Positions 35,609 to 47,806 of a stretch of 64,000 bases of DNA are shown here, piece by piece (position 1 is the stretch's first letter; the number at the start of each line of letters is the position of its first letter). A program made the translations under genes and the position numbers. Below the pieces are notes generated by a model. The model was not told the DNA's origin, searched no databases, and worked only from the letters and a program-made list of their open reading frames with translations. The stretch spans positions 558,001 to 622,000 of the forward strand of contig CM049987.1 of the NCBI GenBank assembly GCA_016630955.3, written 5' to 3'. The DNA is from Didymella arachidicola (taxonomy: Eukaryota > Ascomycota > Dothideomycetes > Pleosporales > Didymellaceae).

Positions 35609-36542
35609 GTTGTGCGGAGTTCCAAGGTTGGATGTAACGATGAAGCGAGCCACAAACTGAGCAGTCGATTGAAATCGGCCAGACAGGAAGCGGATGAAGA
35701 ACAACACTCAGGGCGGGGGATAGCTTCTTATACAATCAGCCCGGTTGTGGGGTGCCAATGCGGAGGTGTATCGACCGTAGGAAAAGAGCTGTTTCCCCAG
35801 CCAGACCCTTGTCCTGAGGTCGTGCTGCAGTGCCCGTACTCCATCGGACCCATGTGGAGCATCTCCAGACAGCAAAACAGACCGTCTCTCCAGAACAACG
35901 GACTACGCTAGGCTAGTCCGTCGGACATAGTCGCGTGGGTACAGCGGCCTTGATTCTTTTCCTGTGCGCGGCCGTCAGGCTAGAAGGCGTAGGATATGGT
36001 TCGATTGCGCCGATGCTGGTAATGGTGTCCGTATTCTTTTCGCAGCCATCCATCAGAGTGCACATGATGGCTACTGACCTATGAGACGCGCATGAGGCGT
36101 ACAGAATCGCCTCTGCCCAGAAGATGATCAGACGCCGCTGAGCAAAAGCCGATGCTTGAGTGGCCGCATGCAACCTTAGCTCTTGAGTGGGTTGGGAACA
36201 AGGTTACATGCCTAGCCGCTGCCGGAGCGCGGCGTGGTGCTTCGTATCCTTGAGCGGAGAAGCTTTCCTTGACTCGTCTTGACTGTGGAGCTTAGCATCG
36301 GAGCTTCCACCGAATCAGAATCGCTGGACCCTGTCATCACGAAATCGGAGGTGGCCTTCTGGAGAAATGTTGCACCCCGCATTAACCCCGATATCCTCTG
36401 GTTCGGCAGTTCTGGCCACGACCTACCAATCTCCTCGTGAGGAAGAGTTGCCGACAATAAGCCGCAGAGGTCGCCAAGCCTCAACGGACGGCTGAGTGCG
36501 AATTGCTCTCGTCACGAGGCGGGACCGCGACTTGAGGCAAGC
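35609..36542. other. Intergenic, nothing recognised
   Basis: Upstream of the sugar porter and downstream of the dehydrogenase; both are on the minus strand. No coding frame or RNA gene recognised. Confidence 0.45.
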
Positions 36543-37731
36543 TCAAAACTGCAGCTGCAAATAATCCGATCCTGGTTTTCCGTCACAAGCGGGACCGCGG
36601 GGTGTAGGTCGTGGCGAGATTGGGAGGCATGCGGCTCCAACTCGTTGAGCCTCCATGTTCAGGGCTCCCACCTCGGCTGCCACAAGCGGTATCCCGTCCT
36701 TCAGGCGCTTCTCCTTATTCAGCTCTTCAATCTCGCCCGGAAAGTAGATGCGGTCGGTACCATTCATCCGATCGGAGCCAACAACGCGCTGGTAGAGGTA
36801 GTCCATGCGCTCTTTGAACGTCTCGATACTCATGAAGAGGTTCGGTTTGATGGCTACGAGGAAGTGTCCAACGTCTGCTGGCTTTGTAGGATGGTATGGA
36901 TTGGTGACATGACCCGCAATGGCACTGCCTGATAGGACCCCCGAGAGGACATCCATCATGATAGCGATTGCGGATCCCTTGGGTCCACCCATAGGCAGCA
37001 TCACACCCTCAAGTGCCTTGGCTGGGTCCTGCGTCTGTCCACCATCCTTGTTCAATGCCCAGTCGCCAGGAATCTTTTCTTGTCTTCGTAGTGCTTTGTA
37101 AATCTTGCCTCGAGCCGCGACAGATGGCGCCATGTCCATGATGAAGGGTCTGCCTTTACCTGCCGGTGCTCCACATGCAATTGGAGACACCCATCAATTT
37201 GGATTTGCCACCCCACACAGGTAAAGCGGGCGAAGAGTTTGTGAATACAAGACTCATCATGTCGGCGTCAAGTGCTTGCTGTACTACCCAAGCTGACATA
37301 CCGAAATGATTAGAGTGCTTCACTGACACTATACCGATGCCAATGTCCCTAGCCATCTCAATGGCTACTTCCGTACCCTTGTGAGCTGCAAGAAATCCGA
37401 ATCCATTGTGTGCGTCAACCTGAGCAACGGCTGGAGTAATTCGGTAAACCGTCGGAGTTGCACTTGCGTCAAGCACTCCTTCTCTGATGCGAGCCATGTA
37501 GCTAGGGATTTGGTTGCTGTGCCTAGACATTAGCATATATGAATATATCAGACCATCCTGCACAACCTACATGCCGTGAGTATCCACTCCACGCACGTCG
37601 GCTTCAACAAGGCATTTGGCGATAATGACTGCATTATCTCTCGATACTCCATTGCCAGCAAGGACATGCTCAACGAGTGATCGCGCATCGGCTGCAGTAA
37701 CATGCTGCATTGCTTGGGTTTCGAGGCTCAT
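36543..37731 (-). pseudogene. LDH2/MDH2-type oxidoreductase with one frameshift
   Basis: Exons 37731-37571 and 37522-36543, intron 48 nt (GTAGGT...TCTAG). The family reduces 2-keto acids or oxidises 2-hydroxy acids with NAD(P) (malate, lactate, ureidoglycolate, diketogulonate). Visible features are the N-terminal helices with ADVRGVDTHGM, HSNQIPSYMARI, SVKHSNHFG and, in another frame, the nucleotide site SPIACGAPAGKG with PFIMDMAPSVAARGKI. The two halves are out of frame at about 37186-37192, inside VWGGKSKLMG|VSPIACG; the change equals loss of one GT unit from a GTGT run. No splice sites fit there. Everything else is well conserved, which fits a very recent mutation or a base-calling error. 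The C-terminus after VGAACLP is longer than usual. Confidence 0.82.
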
Positions 37732-40524
37732 TTTGGAAGCTCGCAAAAGGGCCGCTAGAAGTTGTGGGCGTAGCGAATGATCAAGACAGGCAGGCCAGAC
37801 TGGTATTTGAGGAAATTCAGAGCCCGTGGATCCATGCGCAACTGGGCCGCCTGCTGCATCCCGTTATTTTTGCATCGTGAGGCTCTGCGCTGCTTGCCGC
37901 GGAGGGAAAACCGTGATGGTTCGGCTTCGAGCTGGACATGGGCGGCGACCGCCCGTCTCACGGAGGGAGTCCGCTGCGGCCAAACTCCGTTCGGGGAAAT
38001 AGTCGCGGGACACCGCAAGGCGTCGTGGAGGTCATTGTTTCTGATTTGAATTGAAATGGGAGAAGATGTGTGCGAGAGCCGCAACATGCAGCGACGAGAT
38101 CTAGTCTTCTCTCTAGCGAATCTTTCCGATTTGCACCGGTACAACCCGAGTACTGTGGAGCAGTGCAAGTTCAATGCCAACTCTGTCTTCGCACAGACAA
38201 GGTAGCATGAGACGCCAGCAAAGATTTACCACAGTACCTTGAGATGGCGCTTGATCCATGGTATATGCGCTCCTGTCGGCACTGCCTCCTTTCGGAAAGA
38301 TGCCGAGCTTTGTACCTATGAGTTGTCTGCAATCCACCACATCGGATGGATGCCGGTGTTGAGTCTCGTTCAGTAGTTCGTTGGTCACCTCTAGTGTTAC
38401 TGATCAAAGTTGACGCGAGAAACGCAGTATCTTGTTGCCGTCCATCTATTCCCTCTACGCACAGAGATAAGTCCCTCTGTGGAGACGAGAGGTTGGAAAA
38501 GTCTTCCGATAAAGCAAGCTAGCGTTCATGTTGTTTGACCAACAGAATATCCAAACGTGCGAAGGACTTGATTGCTGTATTCGTTAGCAAAAGGATTTGG
38601 CTGAGATGTAATCACAAATGATCGTGGCTATTGAACACATCAATTCCGCTCCAATGGAGAGACTCAAACTGCGTAGCATTCCATGCATCGTAGTCAACAA
38701 TCGGCAGTACTGCACAAAGCAGGACACTAAAGTAATGAATCTCTGCGCCAGTAGACGAATCTGCGTCTCAAGTTGCAACAGAGTAAGGCAGAAACAGAAA
38801 ATCCACCGATCGTCGATCGTAAAAGACGCACAAATATTTCACTGCCTCACTAGGTAAGATCATAGTTGCAAGACTCGGGGTCTCTGACGCAACAACAGAA
38901 GCCCTTGACCTAGCAGAAGCCCTCTAGAAAGCATATGTAACCTCCATCGGATAGTAGCGTCAAGCAAAATACCACTATAAATGCGATCCACACATCGCAA
39001 TCTCCTCCGTTATCTCATGCGTTTCTTCCCCACATTAGCCATCTTCAGATTCGGTAAATTTCCAGGACAAACCTTGGTGTTGAGCCGGTGACGTCACTTG
39101 GAAGGAAGCGTCCCGCGTGTTAGATCCTGTCCCAGATCGCGGCAGGAGTGCTCTCATTTGCGGGCTCTGGTATGTTTGCTGCACTTCATTCCATTTTTGC
39201 TAGGTGCAACTGTGTGAGAGTTGTGCAGGAGCTGCGCTAGACGACATCGACTGCGGCGATGCACATGGGCTCCACGTGCGACGTTGGACGGATCAGCCGC
39301 ACCTGCATTGCGGTGATCATGGGTGGGTGCTGCGGAACAACACAGTACCTATAGATGATCAGACCGACCTGTGAGGCTTTGAATGTATCCCGGTTGTAGG
39401 ATGTAATGAGAGATCTCGTATTTTGGAGCGAAGAAATCATATGTAATAGGCAATGATGGAACAGCAATACCACGCCGAAAAAGGTAATATTCATCCCCGC
39501 AACGCTGCGGACAGCTCAACTGAAACAAGCCAATCTGCGGCCAGTCAAAGCCTCTCACGACCATGTGTACCGAGAGATTACGTCACGGTCGAACTCCAAG
39601 TCCGACAATATGGTGGATTTTGGGGGTGGCGTCAGCACACACCGCGGATTGGACGTGATTGACGATGCTCGTTGGATGCTCCAGGTGAGATGCGGCGCAG
39701 AAGTCAGCCGCTGAGTGCTGCACGCTCGCGAACGGTCTTGGCTAGTGTTTGACAAGCTGATGCCTGTGATGAGCCCTGCGTCGAACATTCTCGGAGGGCG
39801 GTCTGATGATGAGGGTTCTGTTGTGTTCTGCCTCGAGCGCGACAGAACGAAAGATAGTCACCGACGCTCCACAATACCATCAATACAGATCGCGAACAGC
39901 AGCGGGCCTAAGAGTGGCGCATCTATCTGTCAGATACGATTGGATCATTAAGCCAGGGTTGCAGTCGTCCCTCAGGACCACTCGTGGCTGAGCCCGAAGC
40001 AGGCTGTCCTCCGCCTCAGCGAAGTACGAAGACATTGGCTGCCGGCGCCCTTGGTCCCAACCTCACTCAGCCCTGGCTCTGACTGTCTTTCCTCCCTTCC
40101 ACTTTCCCTCGAAACCGTCACTGCAGCAGTAGCAGTTTGACTGTCTGTTGGAGCTGTGATTGCGACCAAACAACGCACCCACCGTTACCCTCCGCACACC
40201 CACCAGCCTCGGCCGCTAGCCCTACCCACTCACTAACCGAACCGCTCCGCAGCTCCCAGGAACCGCCCGCCGTCCGTTAGGCTGAACAAAGTCGACAGCG
40301 CGCGATCCTTCGCCTGCGGCGCAGATTGCAGGGCAATTCCGTCTCATTCGCAGACATAGTCACTCGTTCATTTGCTTGTCTTGTGGCTTTCCGCGCTATT
40401 CTCTGCGACGCTGCGTTGGCACTTTCTTCGTTGGCGCCTTCGCGGTCATTGTCAGGCGTACAGCAACTGAGTCGCGAACCGGCCACCAACCCCGCTGCCG
40501 CCTCAGGCGCGTTGCGATCGCGAA
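37732..40524. other. 2.8-kb gene-free interval
   Basis: No open frame resembles a known family and none shows a convincing start plus splice pattern. The first part should hold the promoter of the LDH2-type gene; the last 400 bp is a CT-rich leader for the gene at 40525. No tRNA or repeat recognised. Confidence 0.45.
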
Positions 40525-41546
40525 ATGCCCTCCAGTCAGGGCGACTACATCCACATCCTCGACAATGGCAAACCCGAAGGCCGCGAGCGAGTACCATGGT
40601 ACTGGCGCTTCATAGCCATGACAGCCTCCTGGATGATTTTGGGAGGGTAAGTCGCGCATCGCTCGCTGCAACGCCAGAAAGCAGGCTGACATGCAACAGT
40701 TACCTGATACTGCCCGGCTTGTATGCGAGAGATGAGTACCTCAAATTCAGCCAAGCGGTGTTGTCTGTTTTCGTCGTCGCTCTCCTAACTGCTGGATATT
40801 CGTTTACAGCACTGCTGTGCTTCGCGTGTCGCGACGATGAGTTCCAGGCGGAGAACGTGTTTGTGTATGTCACCCTCGCCAGGCAGCGTGCTCGCTACTG
40901 ACCCAACTTCAGACCGGCCCTCGGCTCATCCATATTCGGCCTCGTTGTGATAGTTTACAACTTCCTGGGTACATCAGCGTACAGATGGAGTACAGCTGCA
41001 ACTAGCTCGACCGTGCTCAGCGGATTCGCGACCGCCCTTTACACTGGCCTGCTTTGGTGGAAACGACGCATCATCTCGAGAAGGGCGAAGCAAGGAACGC
41101 GCTCGAACCTTTACTCAGAGCAATCCTTCTACACAAACTACGTGCAGAACATGTACCCGTCCGCCATACGAACTGAGTCGCAACCGCCTGCGCCGAACGT
41201 GAACGACGACGACCTTGTCAACCAACAAATGCGCTTGTTGATGTTGAGAGACGCCAGGCCGAGTCCCGATGCGAATACCTCGACGTTCAGGATAGATTTA
41301 CCAGAGGATCCTGAAGAGTGCAACCGGCTGGGAAGTCAGGAACTGGTCGGCACGCCTACGCAAACTTACATCCGTGACCGTGCGAACAGCAGGCCAGATA
41401 GTCTAGGCGAGAATCAGGCTTGGTCGCAATGGCAGGAACGAGGGCGGACTACCCAGCGCCCCTCAAACAGTGACTTGCGTAGCAACCAGTCAAGAGGCTT
41501 GAGTAGAGAGGAGAGGAGGCGCGAGATCGAACTGGGGGCACGCTGA
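40525..41546 (+). CDS. Hypothetical four-TM membrane protein
   Basis: Three exons: 40525-40646, 40700-40864 and 40913-41546 (introns 53 and 48 nt), 306 aa. I do not recognise the family. A short N-terminal cytosolic stretch (DNGKPEGRERVPWYWR) leads into TM1 and a loop (ASWMILGGYLILPGLYARD). TM2 (VLSVFVVALLTAGYSFTALLCF), TM3 (SSIFGLVVIVYNFLG) and TM4 (GFATALYTGLLWW) follow, each interrupted or bordered by an intron. From residue 150 the tail is hydrophilic, with basic RRIISRRAKQG just after TM4 and an Arg/Ser-rich end. By the positive-inside tendency both termini are cytosolic. Three exons joining in phase with continuous hydrophobic segments make it a real gene. No functional clue from neighbours. 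Confidence 0.82.
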
Positions 41547-42025
41547 GGATCGTCCGGATATTTGAAAACGCATACAAAGCGCAACGGCGTTACGGCAAAT
41601 GGTGTTCTTGGAGATGGCATCGCCAGGTTTGGCATAAATGTGTTGGCGTTCTTGGGTCTAGTTCTGGCATGTGATGTTGAGAGATGTACTTTTCGAACGG
41701 TCATTTGGTGTTGGAACGAAGATATCCAGTGCGCTTCGGCGCTGTAGTAGTACTTTGCAATCTGAACATAACAGTGTCACGCATCACTATAACGTTCGCA
41801 ATGGTGCAGCTAGTGCGGTGCAAACGATATTTCAGTCAAAGCAAGAAGCCGTAGTCTTGTTGGATTTTCGACGTATGGTGATTATGTCATATTTTTGACG
41901 ACCATTGCTGTAGGCGTAGGGAAGGCGAAGAAATATGGCTCGATGCCATCAATATGGTGGCATTAGATAGTGGAGAATGAGATTGTCGTGTATTTGTCGT
42001 CATACCAAGGCCAACCTTCGTGATT
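41547..42025. other. Intergenic between convergent genes
   Basis: About 480 bp of 3' flanks; nothing recognised. Confidence 0.5.
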
Positions 42026-43398
42026 TTAGACCTTGATGGCGAACTGCTTCAGATACTCGTAATGCTCAATGTTCTCGTCGACAGTTTCGCGGATGAGCTT
42101 GGCGCTTTCTTCGCCGTACTTCTCCTTCCATGAAGCGTCGTCCTGCTCGTTGGTTGTTTGAGCCTTCTTCTGCATGTTCGTTAGCTACCTGGATTAAAGC
42201 TTCTGCGAAGTTGATTGAACATACGTGAATCCTCGGACGCAAGTTCGTGCTGTCAATGGCATCCTCGTGAAAACCCTTCCACTTTTCAAACTGAGCTTTT
42301 GCGAGAGCCTGATCCTCCGGTGTATCCCAGAACAGCATCTCAGGCTTGTAGTCGATACCAGTGGTCTTGCAGACAGCTTCGATCATGCCAGACGGATTGT
42401 CAAGGAGATCGTCAGCGTCGACAACGCAGATCTCGACGCCATGGGCGTTGCCGTTTACACCGGCGGTGCCATTTGTCTCTCCTTCCTGACCAGCAGACTT
42501 GGGGCCGATGATTCCTTCCTTGCGAACGTAATCAAAAAGCTCGCGAAGCTCGGAGTAGCCAGCTTCGTCCTTGCGCAAGTAATCCCAACCAGTCAACTTG
42601 CTCAAGGGTGGTTGTGTGCAGCGGACGTAGCTGGGAATACTGTATTTCGGGTGACGGATGAGGAAGATGAAGTGGTATGTTGCGAGTAGGTCCTTAGGAA
42701 GAACGGTAGGGTTGCCATCCTCAACTCGAGTGTTGAAAGGGTAGGGTTCCCCGGGGCGATCTTCCCTCGTTTGTACGGGCGACAGTTCGTTCGTGTTTGT
42801 TCCAACACCGCGGCGGTAGTTGGACATCGAAGGGCATATGGATGTAGGTCGCTCCTTCCCAACAGGAGGAATCCAGTACTGTGCCATGTCTTTGATGAAG
42901 GCGCGTTTGCCCTACATTCTGTTAGCACGTGTCACCCCACATCGTTTGCGCCCAAGAGTAAACGCTCCATGCCTACTGAGCAATAGAGATGTCGCAAGCG
43001 AATGAAAGAAGCAATCAATACGGCTCCTCTCACGATTTGACAGGCTAGTAATGTGAGGGTGCAGAGCGTTTAGGATTTGCAAGGAAAAGGTTGTTTACCT
43101 CAGCGTTGTCTTTCGCAATCTTGTCAAAGATCGATCGGTATGTGCTGTTGGAGTAGCCGCTTTCTTGCCTCGCTTTCTCGTTCTCTAGGCCCTCGTAGCG
43201 GTAGCCAATGCGTTCAGGTCCAAAATAATATGCGTCGCCAAAAGGCTCGTGTACACATTGTAGGTCCTTGCGGGTCATGAAAACCTGAGGAAGTCAGCGT
43301 TCTGCGCTTGGTGGCTGTGTCAAGTCACATACCCGCTCGAAGGCCGTCGAGCAGGCCCTTGGGTGCGTGGCACAGAAAATAGGCTTCTGTGACTGCAT
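42026..43398 (-). CDS. Sulfotransferase-like P-loop protein
   Basis: Four exons: 43398-43333, 43284-43099, 42911-42225 and 42169-42026 (introns 48, 187 and 55 nt), 360 aa; each junction falls between codons. The N-terminus reads KPIFCATHPRACSTAFERVF, matching the 5'-phosphosulfate-binding loop of sulfotransferase-fold proteins (P-R-[SA]-x-S-T). The middle has YHFIFLIRHPKYSIPSYVR, the second PAPS-binding strand with Arg and Ser, and the later part EICVVDADDLLDNPSGMIEAVCKTTGI is the usual helix after the nucleotide site. In fungi this group occurs beside secondary-metabolite genes and is often misnamed as aminotransferase-like. The acceptor is unknown; no synthase gene lies nearby. Cytosolic, no signal peptide. 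The 187-nt intron is unusually long for this window. Confidence 0.83.
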
Positions 43399-46122
43399 CG
43401 TGAGATATCTGGAGGTGATGCTGAACAAAGAATCTGTATTCCAAGACTCTACGGTAGATTCCTGAAGACGGTGAATCAGGTTCAGGTATATTCCAAACTG
43501 AACGCGAAATGCTTCCACAAGAGTAGGGACCTGGCCATGCTTTAAGGAAACCGACGCCAGGCAAGCAAGATTCAACTGGACGTAAGCAAATCCACAATTA
43601 TCGTTGAGCAGACCCTTCCACGCGGGTACTCGTCAATCTGGTGAGCTAGTGGACCGAGAAAAGCATCTTGGGATCAATCAAAGGCACCGGACACAAGCGA
43701 AGCGGGAACAAAACACGCTGTCGCGGCGGTACCAAGTACGGTGTGGCGTATGAGAGAGGAAGCTGTCTTCGGGTGCCTCGGCGCGTCAGGATAGCTGCAG
43801 GTTTGCTGCAAACGTAGCCACTGCGGAAACTCTCACAGCCGTGTTTGGCGATGGAGGGGTCGGGCTGATGTCACAGCCGAAGCGGGAAAGGGCCACAGTG
43901 TGGGGCGCCAAGGGTCCATAGCGCCAGGAACATCGCTCACAGTTCGGGTGGTCGCAAAAATGACACCTCGTTATTCGCCTGGATTCAATGCGCAGGCAAA
44001 ATCGAGATTTCGCGCAGTCTGGCTGAGCACGTCAAAGATGGGCTGAATGACGCTCACGAGGACCGGCTTGATAGGTAGCTTCGTTGCGGCTTCATTCGCT
44101 CATCCCACCCTCACGAATTTCTGAGCATCTGGAGCCCTTCAACTTGCATCTAGGCAAGGTACATGTGATGAGCATCTCAGAAGTCTAGCTCATTCACAGC
44201 AACTTCTACGCTTTGCCAAGCAGAGAACCTCGTCAGACCCACGAACAGATTCAAGCCCATAAACAAAGGACGATATTTGTTTGCTTGAATCTTGGGACCT
44301 GAGTGCGGTTTAGAAGAGCAGGAATCAGGGCAAACAAAGGGACTATCACCCCGGCTCCACAGTACCACGAAGCTGACACGTAAGTGAAAACCCACACCTC
44401 TGCCAGCTAGAGTGCAATTAGGCATACGTCCCCATTGAAGTTACGGCTTCATTGCCGTCAACATCTGGAGCTGTTGGCTACTAAACAGTGATTAACCTCC
44501 TAAATCATATTTTCAGCAAGTACTACGACCCTGTTGAGCTCTTGAGGCAGCTCTCTGGTGTCACAGATGCACATACCGCTGTCCAGATAAATCTGCAGAG
44601 AATGTGCAACAAGCAAGCAGACATGCATCAGCTGTTTCCGAGAGAACGTACAAACAGATCTTAGGCACTGGCATACTGCCTTGGAGTATTCTCGAGAGGA
44701 TCGTGCTTCATGACGTCTGCTCGTGGCCGACATTCTGTAGCAGATGCCATCGCCGAGAGACAATATCCCACATCTGAAGATTCAACTACAATTGATGAAC
44801 TAATATCAACTAATTGAGGACGATGGTAGTGTTTGTTCAGGGGTTGTGAGACACAGTGAGCTCCAGACATTAACCGAGGGCATACGCAGAAGCACTAACA
44901 GATAGAGCATAGAAGTCACTACTTTGATACTGCGTAAGCAGTTGTATAAAAAACTGGTGAGTAGCTGGAGCAATGAAATCTAGCTGGTTTACGTACAAGA
45001 TGCTTATTTACCTTCTTTCTCTGGATATCACTTATCTCAATTCTCAAAATACACCCTGCCTAATGTCCTCATCATTTGAAGTTGTTTCCACGTGCCATGC
45101 CCGTCTCCCCGCAGAATTTTTATACTTTAATTTGCTACTGGATCTCCCGCGTGATCGTCTGGCCTGCTGATAGAATGGGGTCCATGAAGGAATAACATGA
45201 GTTCAAGGTTGGATATGAATACCTGTGACAGTCAAAAACCGTCAGGATCTCAGCCAGGAGATCTGATGTGTAACGAACGAGCGTGGACTGGCATATGACA
45301 GAAATGACTGAGAGAACCGCTGCTCCAGGCAAGCAGTAAAAAAGAGTAGCGAAGGCTGAGAAAAAAAGTAATTTGGGATGTAAGTGTAGGGACAGTTGTC
45401 ACACAGGAGTCGGCTACTTTTATATATGAAATATATTTTTGTGTAGATGAGCGCCAGTAAACAAGCTCGGTAAAGATGCTCCCAATCAAGATTCCAGACA
45501 CCGATGATTGACTGAGAACTGTCGAATTCTGGCAGGTTGTGACCGATGAGGCTGCCAGGCAAGTCCGGAGACCGAACGCAGGCCCACAGGTTCCCATGTC
45601 CGACCGGCCAACTCCCATCTTGTAACACAATCCCAGGAAACCTTGGAAACGATCATCGAGCTAGGAATTTGCAATTGCTACCTAGGTAGTCAACAACGTG
45701 ACAAGTACGCTATTGGTCAAGATAACAATCTCTCTTTGCTGGTGTAATATTGACCCTTGATCGTAAATGCACCAACTTCGCTTAGAAAACCCACTTAGGC
45801 AGCTAGTCGGGTGTGGAAACCGGGGTAAGCATAGTGATGGACCTTTCTTACTTATTAACTGATTACAGGGAATGATTGCCCCTCCGTAATCTTGAGGCTT
45901 GGTCCTTGAACCTCGGAATACTTCAAGGCTACCCAAAGTCAAAGCCTCCGAGACGTTTGGCTGCACAGTGGGGCGAGCGAGGTCAAGCGGGCTTTATGTA
46001 ATACCATACCCCCATCCCAATCTCGGCGATGCGAACGATTCATCCTATTACTATCGCCAGCTCGCCACAGCCCGCCAAACACAACATTTTCTTCCAACAG
46101 CTAACGCGAACTTCCTCTGACC
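43399..46122. other. 2.7-kb AT-richer, gene-poor interval
   Basis: From about 44.4 to 45.9 kb composition shifts toward A+T with many short frames and stops on both strands, unlike the GC-rich first half of the window. No transposon or gene relic can be named. TATAAAAA occurs near 44945. It borders the frameshifted 2EXR-type gene and the pogo element, so it may be old repeat sequence eroded by mutation. Confidence 0.45.
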
Positions 46123-47416
46123 ATGGCAGTTTTCAACGACCTTGCAATCGAACTACAAGAGGCTATCTGGAATCTAGTGCTCCCAACCGCTCGTGGAGTG
46201 CACTGGATTGAAGTTGAGGGCATCCCACAGGATCCAGAATTTATACGGGACAGCGTTCGCATGACAAAAAAAATGCAACTTTGATCGCATGCCTGAGACG
46301 CACTCAGATGTTATGTGGGGCCGCCGGACAAACCTCGAGATCGACAGACGCGCCGATTTAACCCAGGAGGAGTCAAGCCTTTTCTTTCGCAAGCTTCTCA
46401 CTACTGTGCCAGCTGTATTCGGACAGTCAGATTCGAATGAAAGCAGAGAACTGGAAGACGACCTGGTTGATGAGATAGCCCACACGAACCGCTGCAGGCG
46501 ACTGTCAACATATTACCAGATCACAACGATGCTCTCGCTTTGCCGGCTATCGCGGTCTATTGCGCAGTGTTATATCCAAAACAATCGCAAATGCAGCTGG
46601 CCTATTCGGCGTAGCATGGGCCCGCTCTACCGGCCGCGTCCAATAGACGTTTGGGAGGCTCAGTACAGCGGCGACAAGAATCCGCCAGTTTTAGAGAACT
46701 ACGAGAGTTGGCAATTGCTTCAGCCTCGGATTCATACACTCGACCTTGTTGTCTTCCGGCTGCACACTAGTAAAGGTCAGGCAACGTCACTGCTTAAGCA
46801 TGCACCCTGGCAGTACTGGATTGAGCAAGCTTGCCATGGGACTACCTTTGCATGTTTTGACCGCGTGGGTATAGAGTGGCATCCGTCATGGGGTACCGTT
46901 GGCGGACGAGGCGAGCTGTGTCCTGGAAACATCCAGGCGTTCGTTAGGGATATGCAAGTGTCACACTTCCCCTCAACACTGTACTGGCTAGTTGACGGTG
47001 TGCCGCGCCCAGACTGGAAACGTGACTACCCACCCGTTGTGCAGAAAATCTTCGCAGATCGCATTGCTGAGGAGGAGAGCGGCGTTACGGAGCACCTCAA
47101 CATGCACTGGGATTTGGGGCCTGGAGAAGATAGAGCGCTGTTAGCAGACCACCACCTTGGACAGGAGTTCGAGGCTAATGGACGCCGGTACTACATTGTC
47201 TTCGTTGTATTCTCCCAGTTCTTTCAGGAAGTGAGAGAGCAACTAGACAAAGCAGGGCTAGGCTGTAGCGGGCCGTTCCCAGGCAACGCGGCTTTATGGC
47301 CTGAGGCACTTAGAGAGCCCGTGCGGCTTGCTTACGATGTTAGTATAGATGATTCTAAGCATCTGGGGACGTACAAGCAGTTTTCATTCATTCTGAGCTG
47401 GGAACCGATTAGCTAA
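46123..47416 (+). pseudogene. 2EXR-domain-type gene with a frameshift in an A8 run
   Basis: Starts ATG at 46123 with FNDLAIELQEAIWNLVLP, the opening of the fungal 2EXR (F-box-like) proteins: L-P-x-E-[LI]-[RQ]-x-x-I-W. The frame stops after 50 residues, yet 16 bp later the +1 frame continues for 375 codons (PETHSDVMWGRRTNLEID onward) to 47416 with family-like features such as LCRLSRSIAQ. The change of frame falls in a run of eight A residues at 46266-46273; seven would give one frame of about 430 codons. No intron signals fit. Function of 2EXR proteins is unknown; they form large, fast-evolving families in Dothideomycetes and Sordariomycetes. An indel error or a recent inactivation are equally possible. 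Confidence 0.75.
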
Positions 47417-47806
47417 AGTTAGGAAATCAACTATCCTAGTAACGATTACAAAACTAGAGATACTCGCTTTCGCGGGAGACAGTATAATCTCTAGCGTAGT
47501 CAAGAACCCAGGGGAAGATAACTTGCGGTGGGCATCACAGCTGTGTGCATGGTAGAGGTGGGCATGTTGCGTTCTTTGGAATGATCAATGAGAGGATGAT
47601 AACGACCTATGTTTCAAACCGTCCTTGGTCACTTTGATACCGTCTCTACCAGATGGCGACCAGAAATACGGCTATGTAATGTACAACACTCTAGAGAAGC
47701 GGCGCCGGCCCGACTATCTTGGCAGTATAACTACCCTCCAAGTGCTCAAGCCACCTGCCCCTGTTCGCCGCTTACGAGAACAGTAAAATTAAGGCCATTT
47801 GTGATA
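47417..47806. other. Intergenic up to the transposon
   Basis: About 390 bp between the 2EXR-type gene and the left end of the pogo element. Nothing recognised. Confidence 0.45.

Noticed and set aside
35990..36020. GGTTCGATTG resembling a tRNA B box
   Set aside because: The consensus end is wrong and no cloverleaf arms can be paired around it.
44500..44763. 87-aa minus-strand frame resembling the end of a regulator
   Set aside because: Resemblance is vague, and flanking sequence has stops in every frame without splice sites to connect more of a gene.
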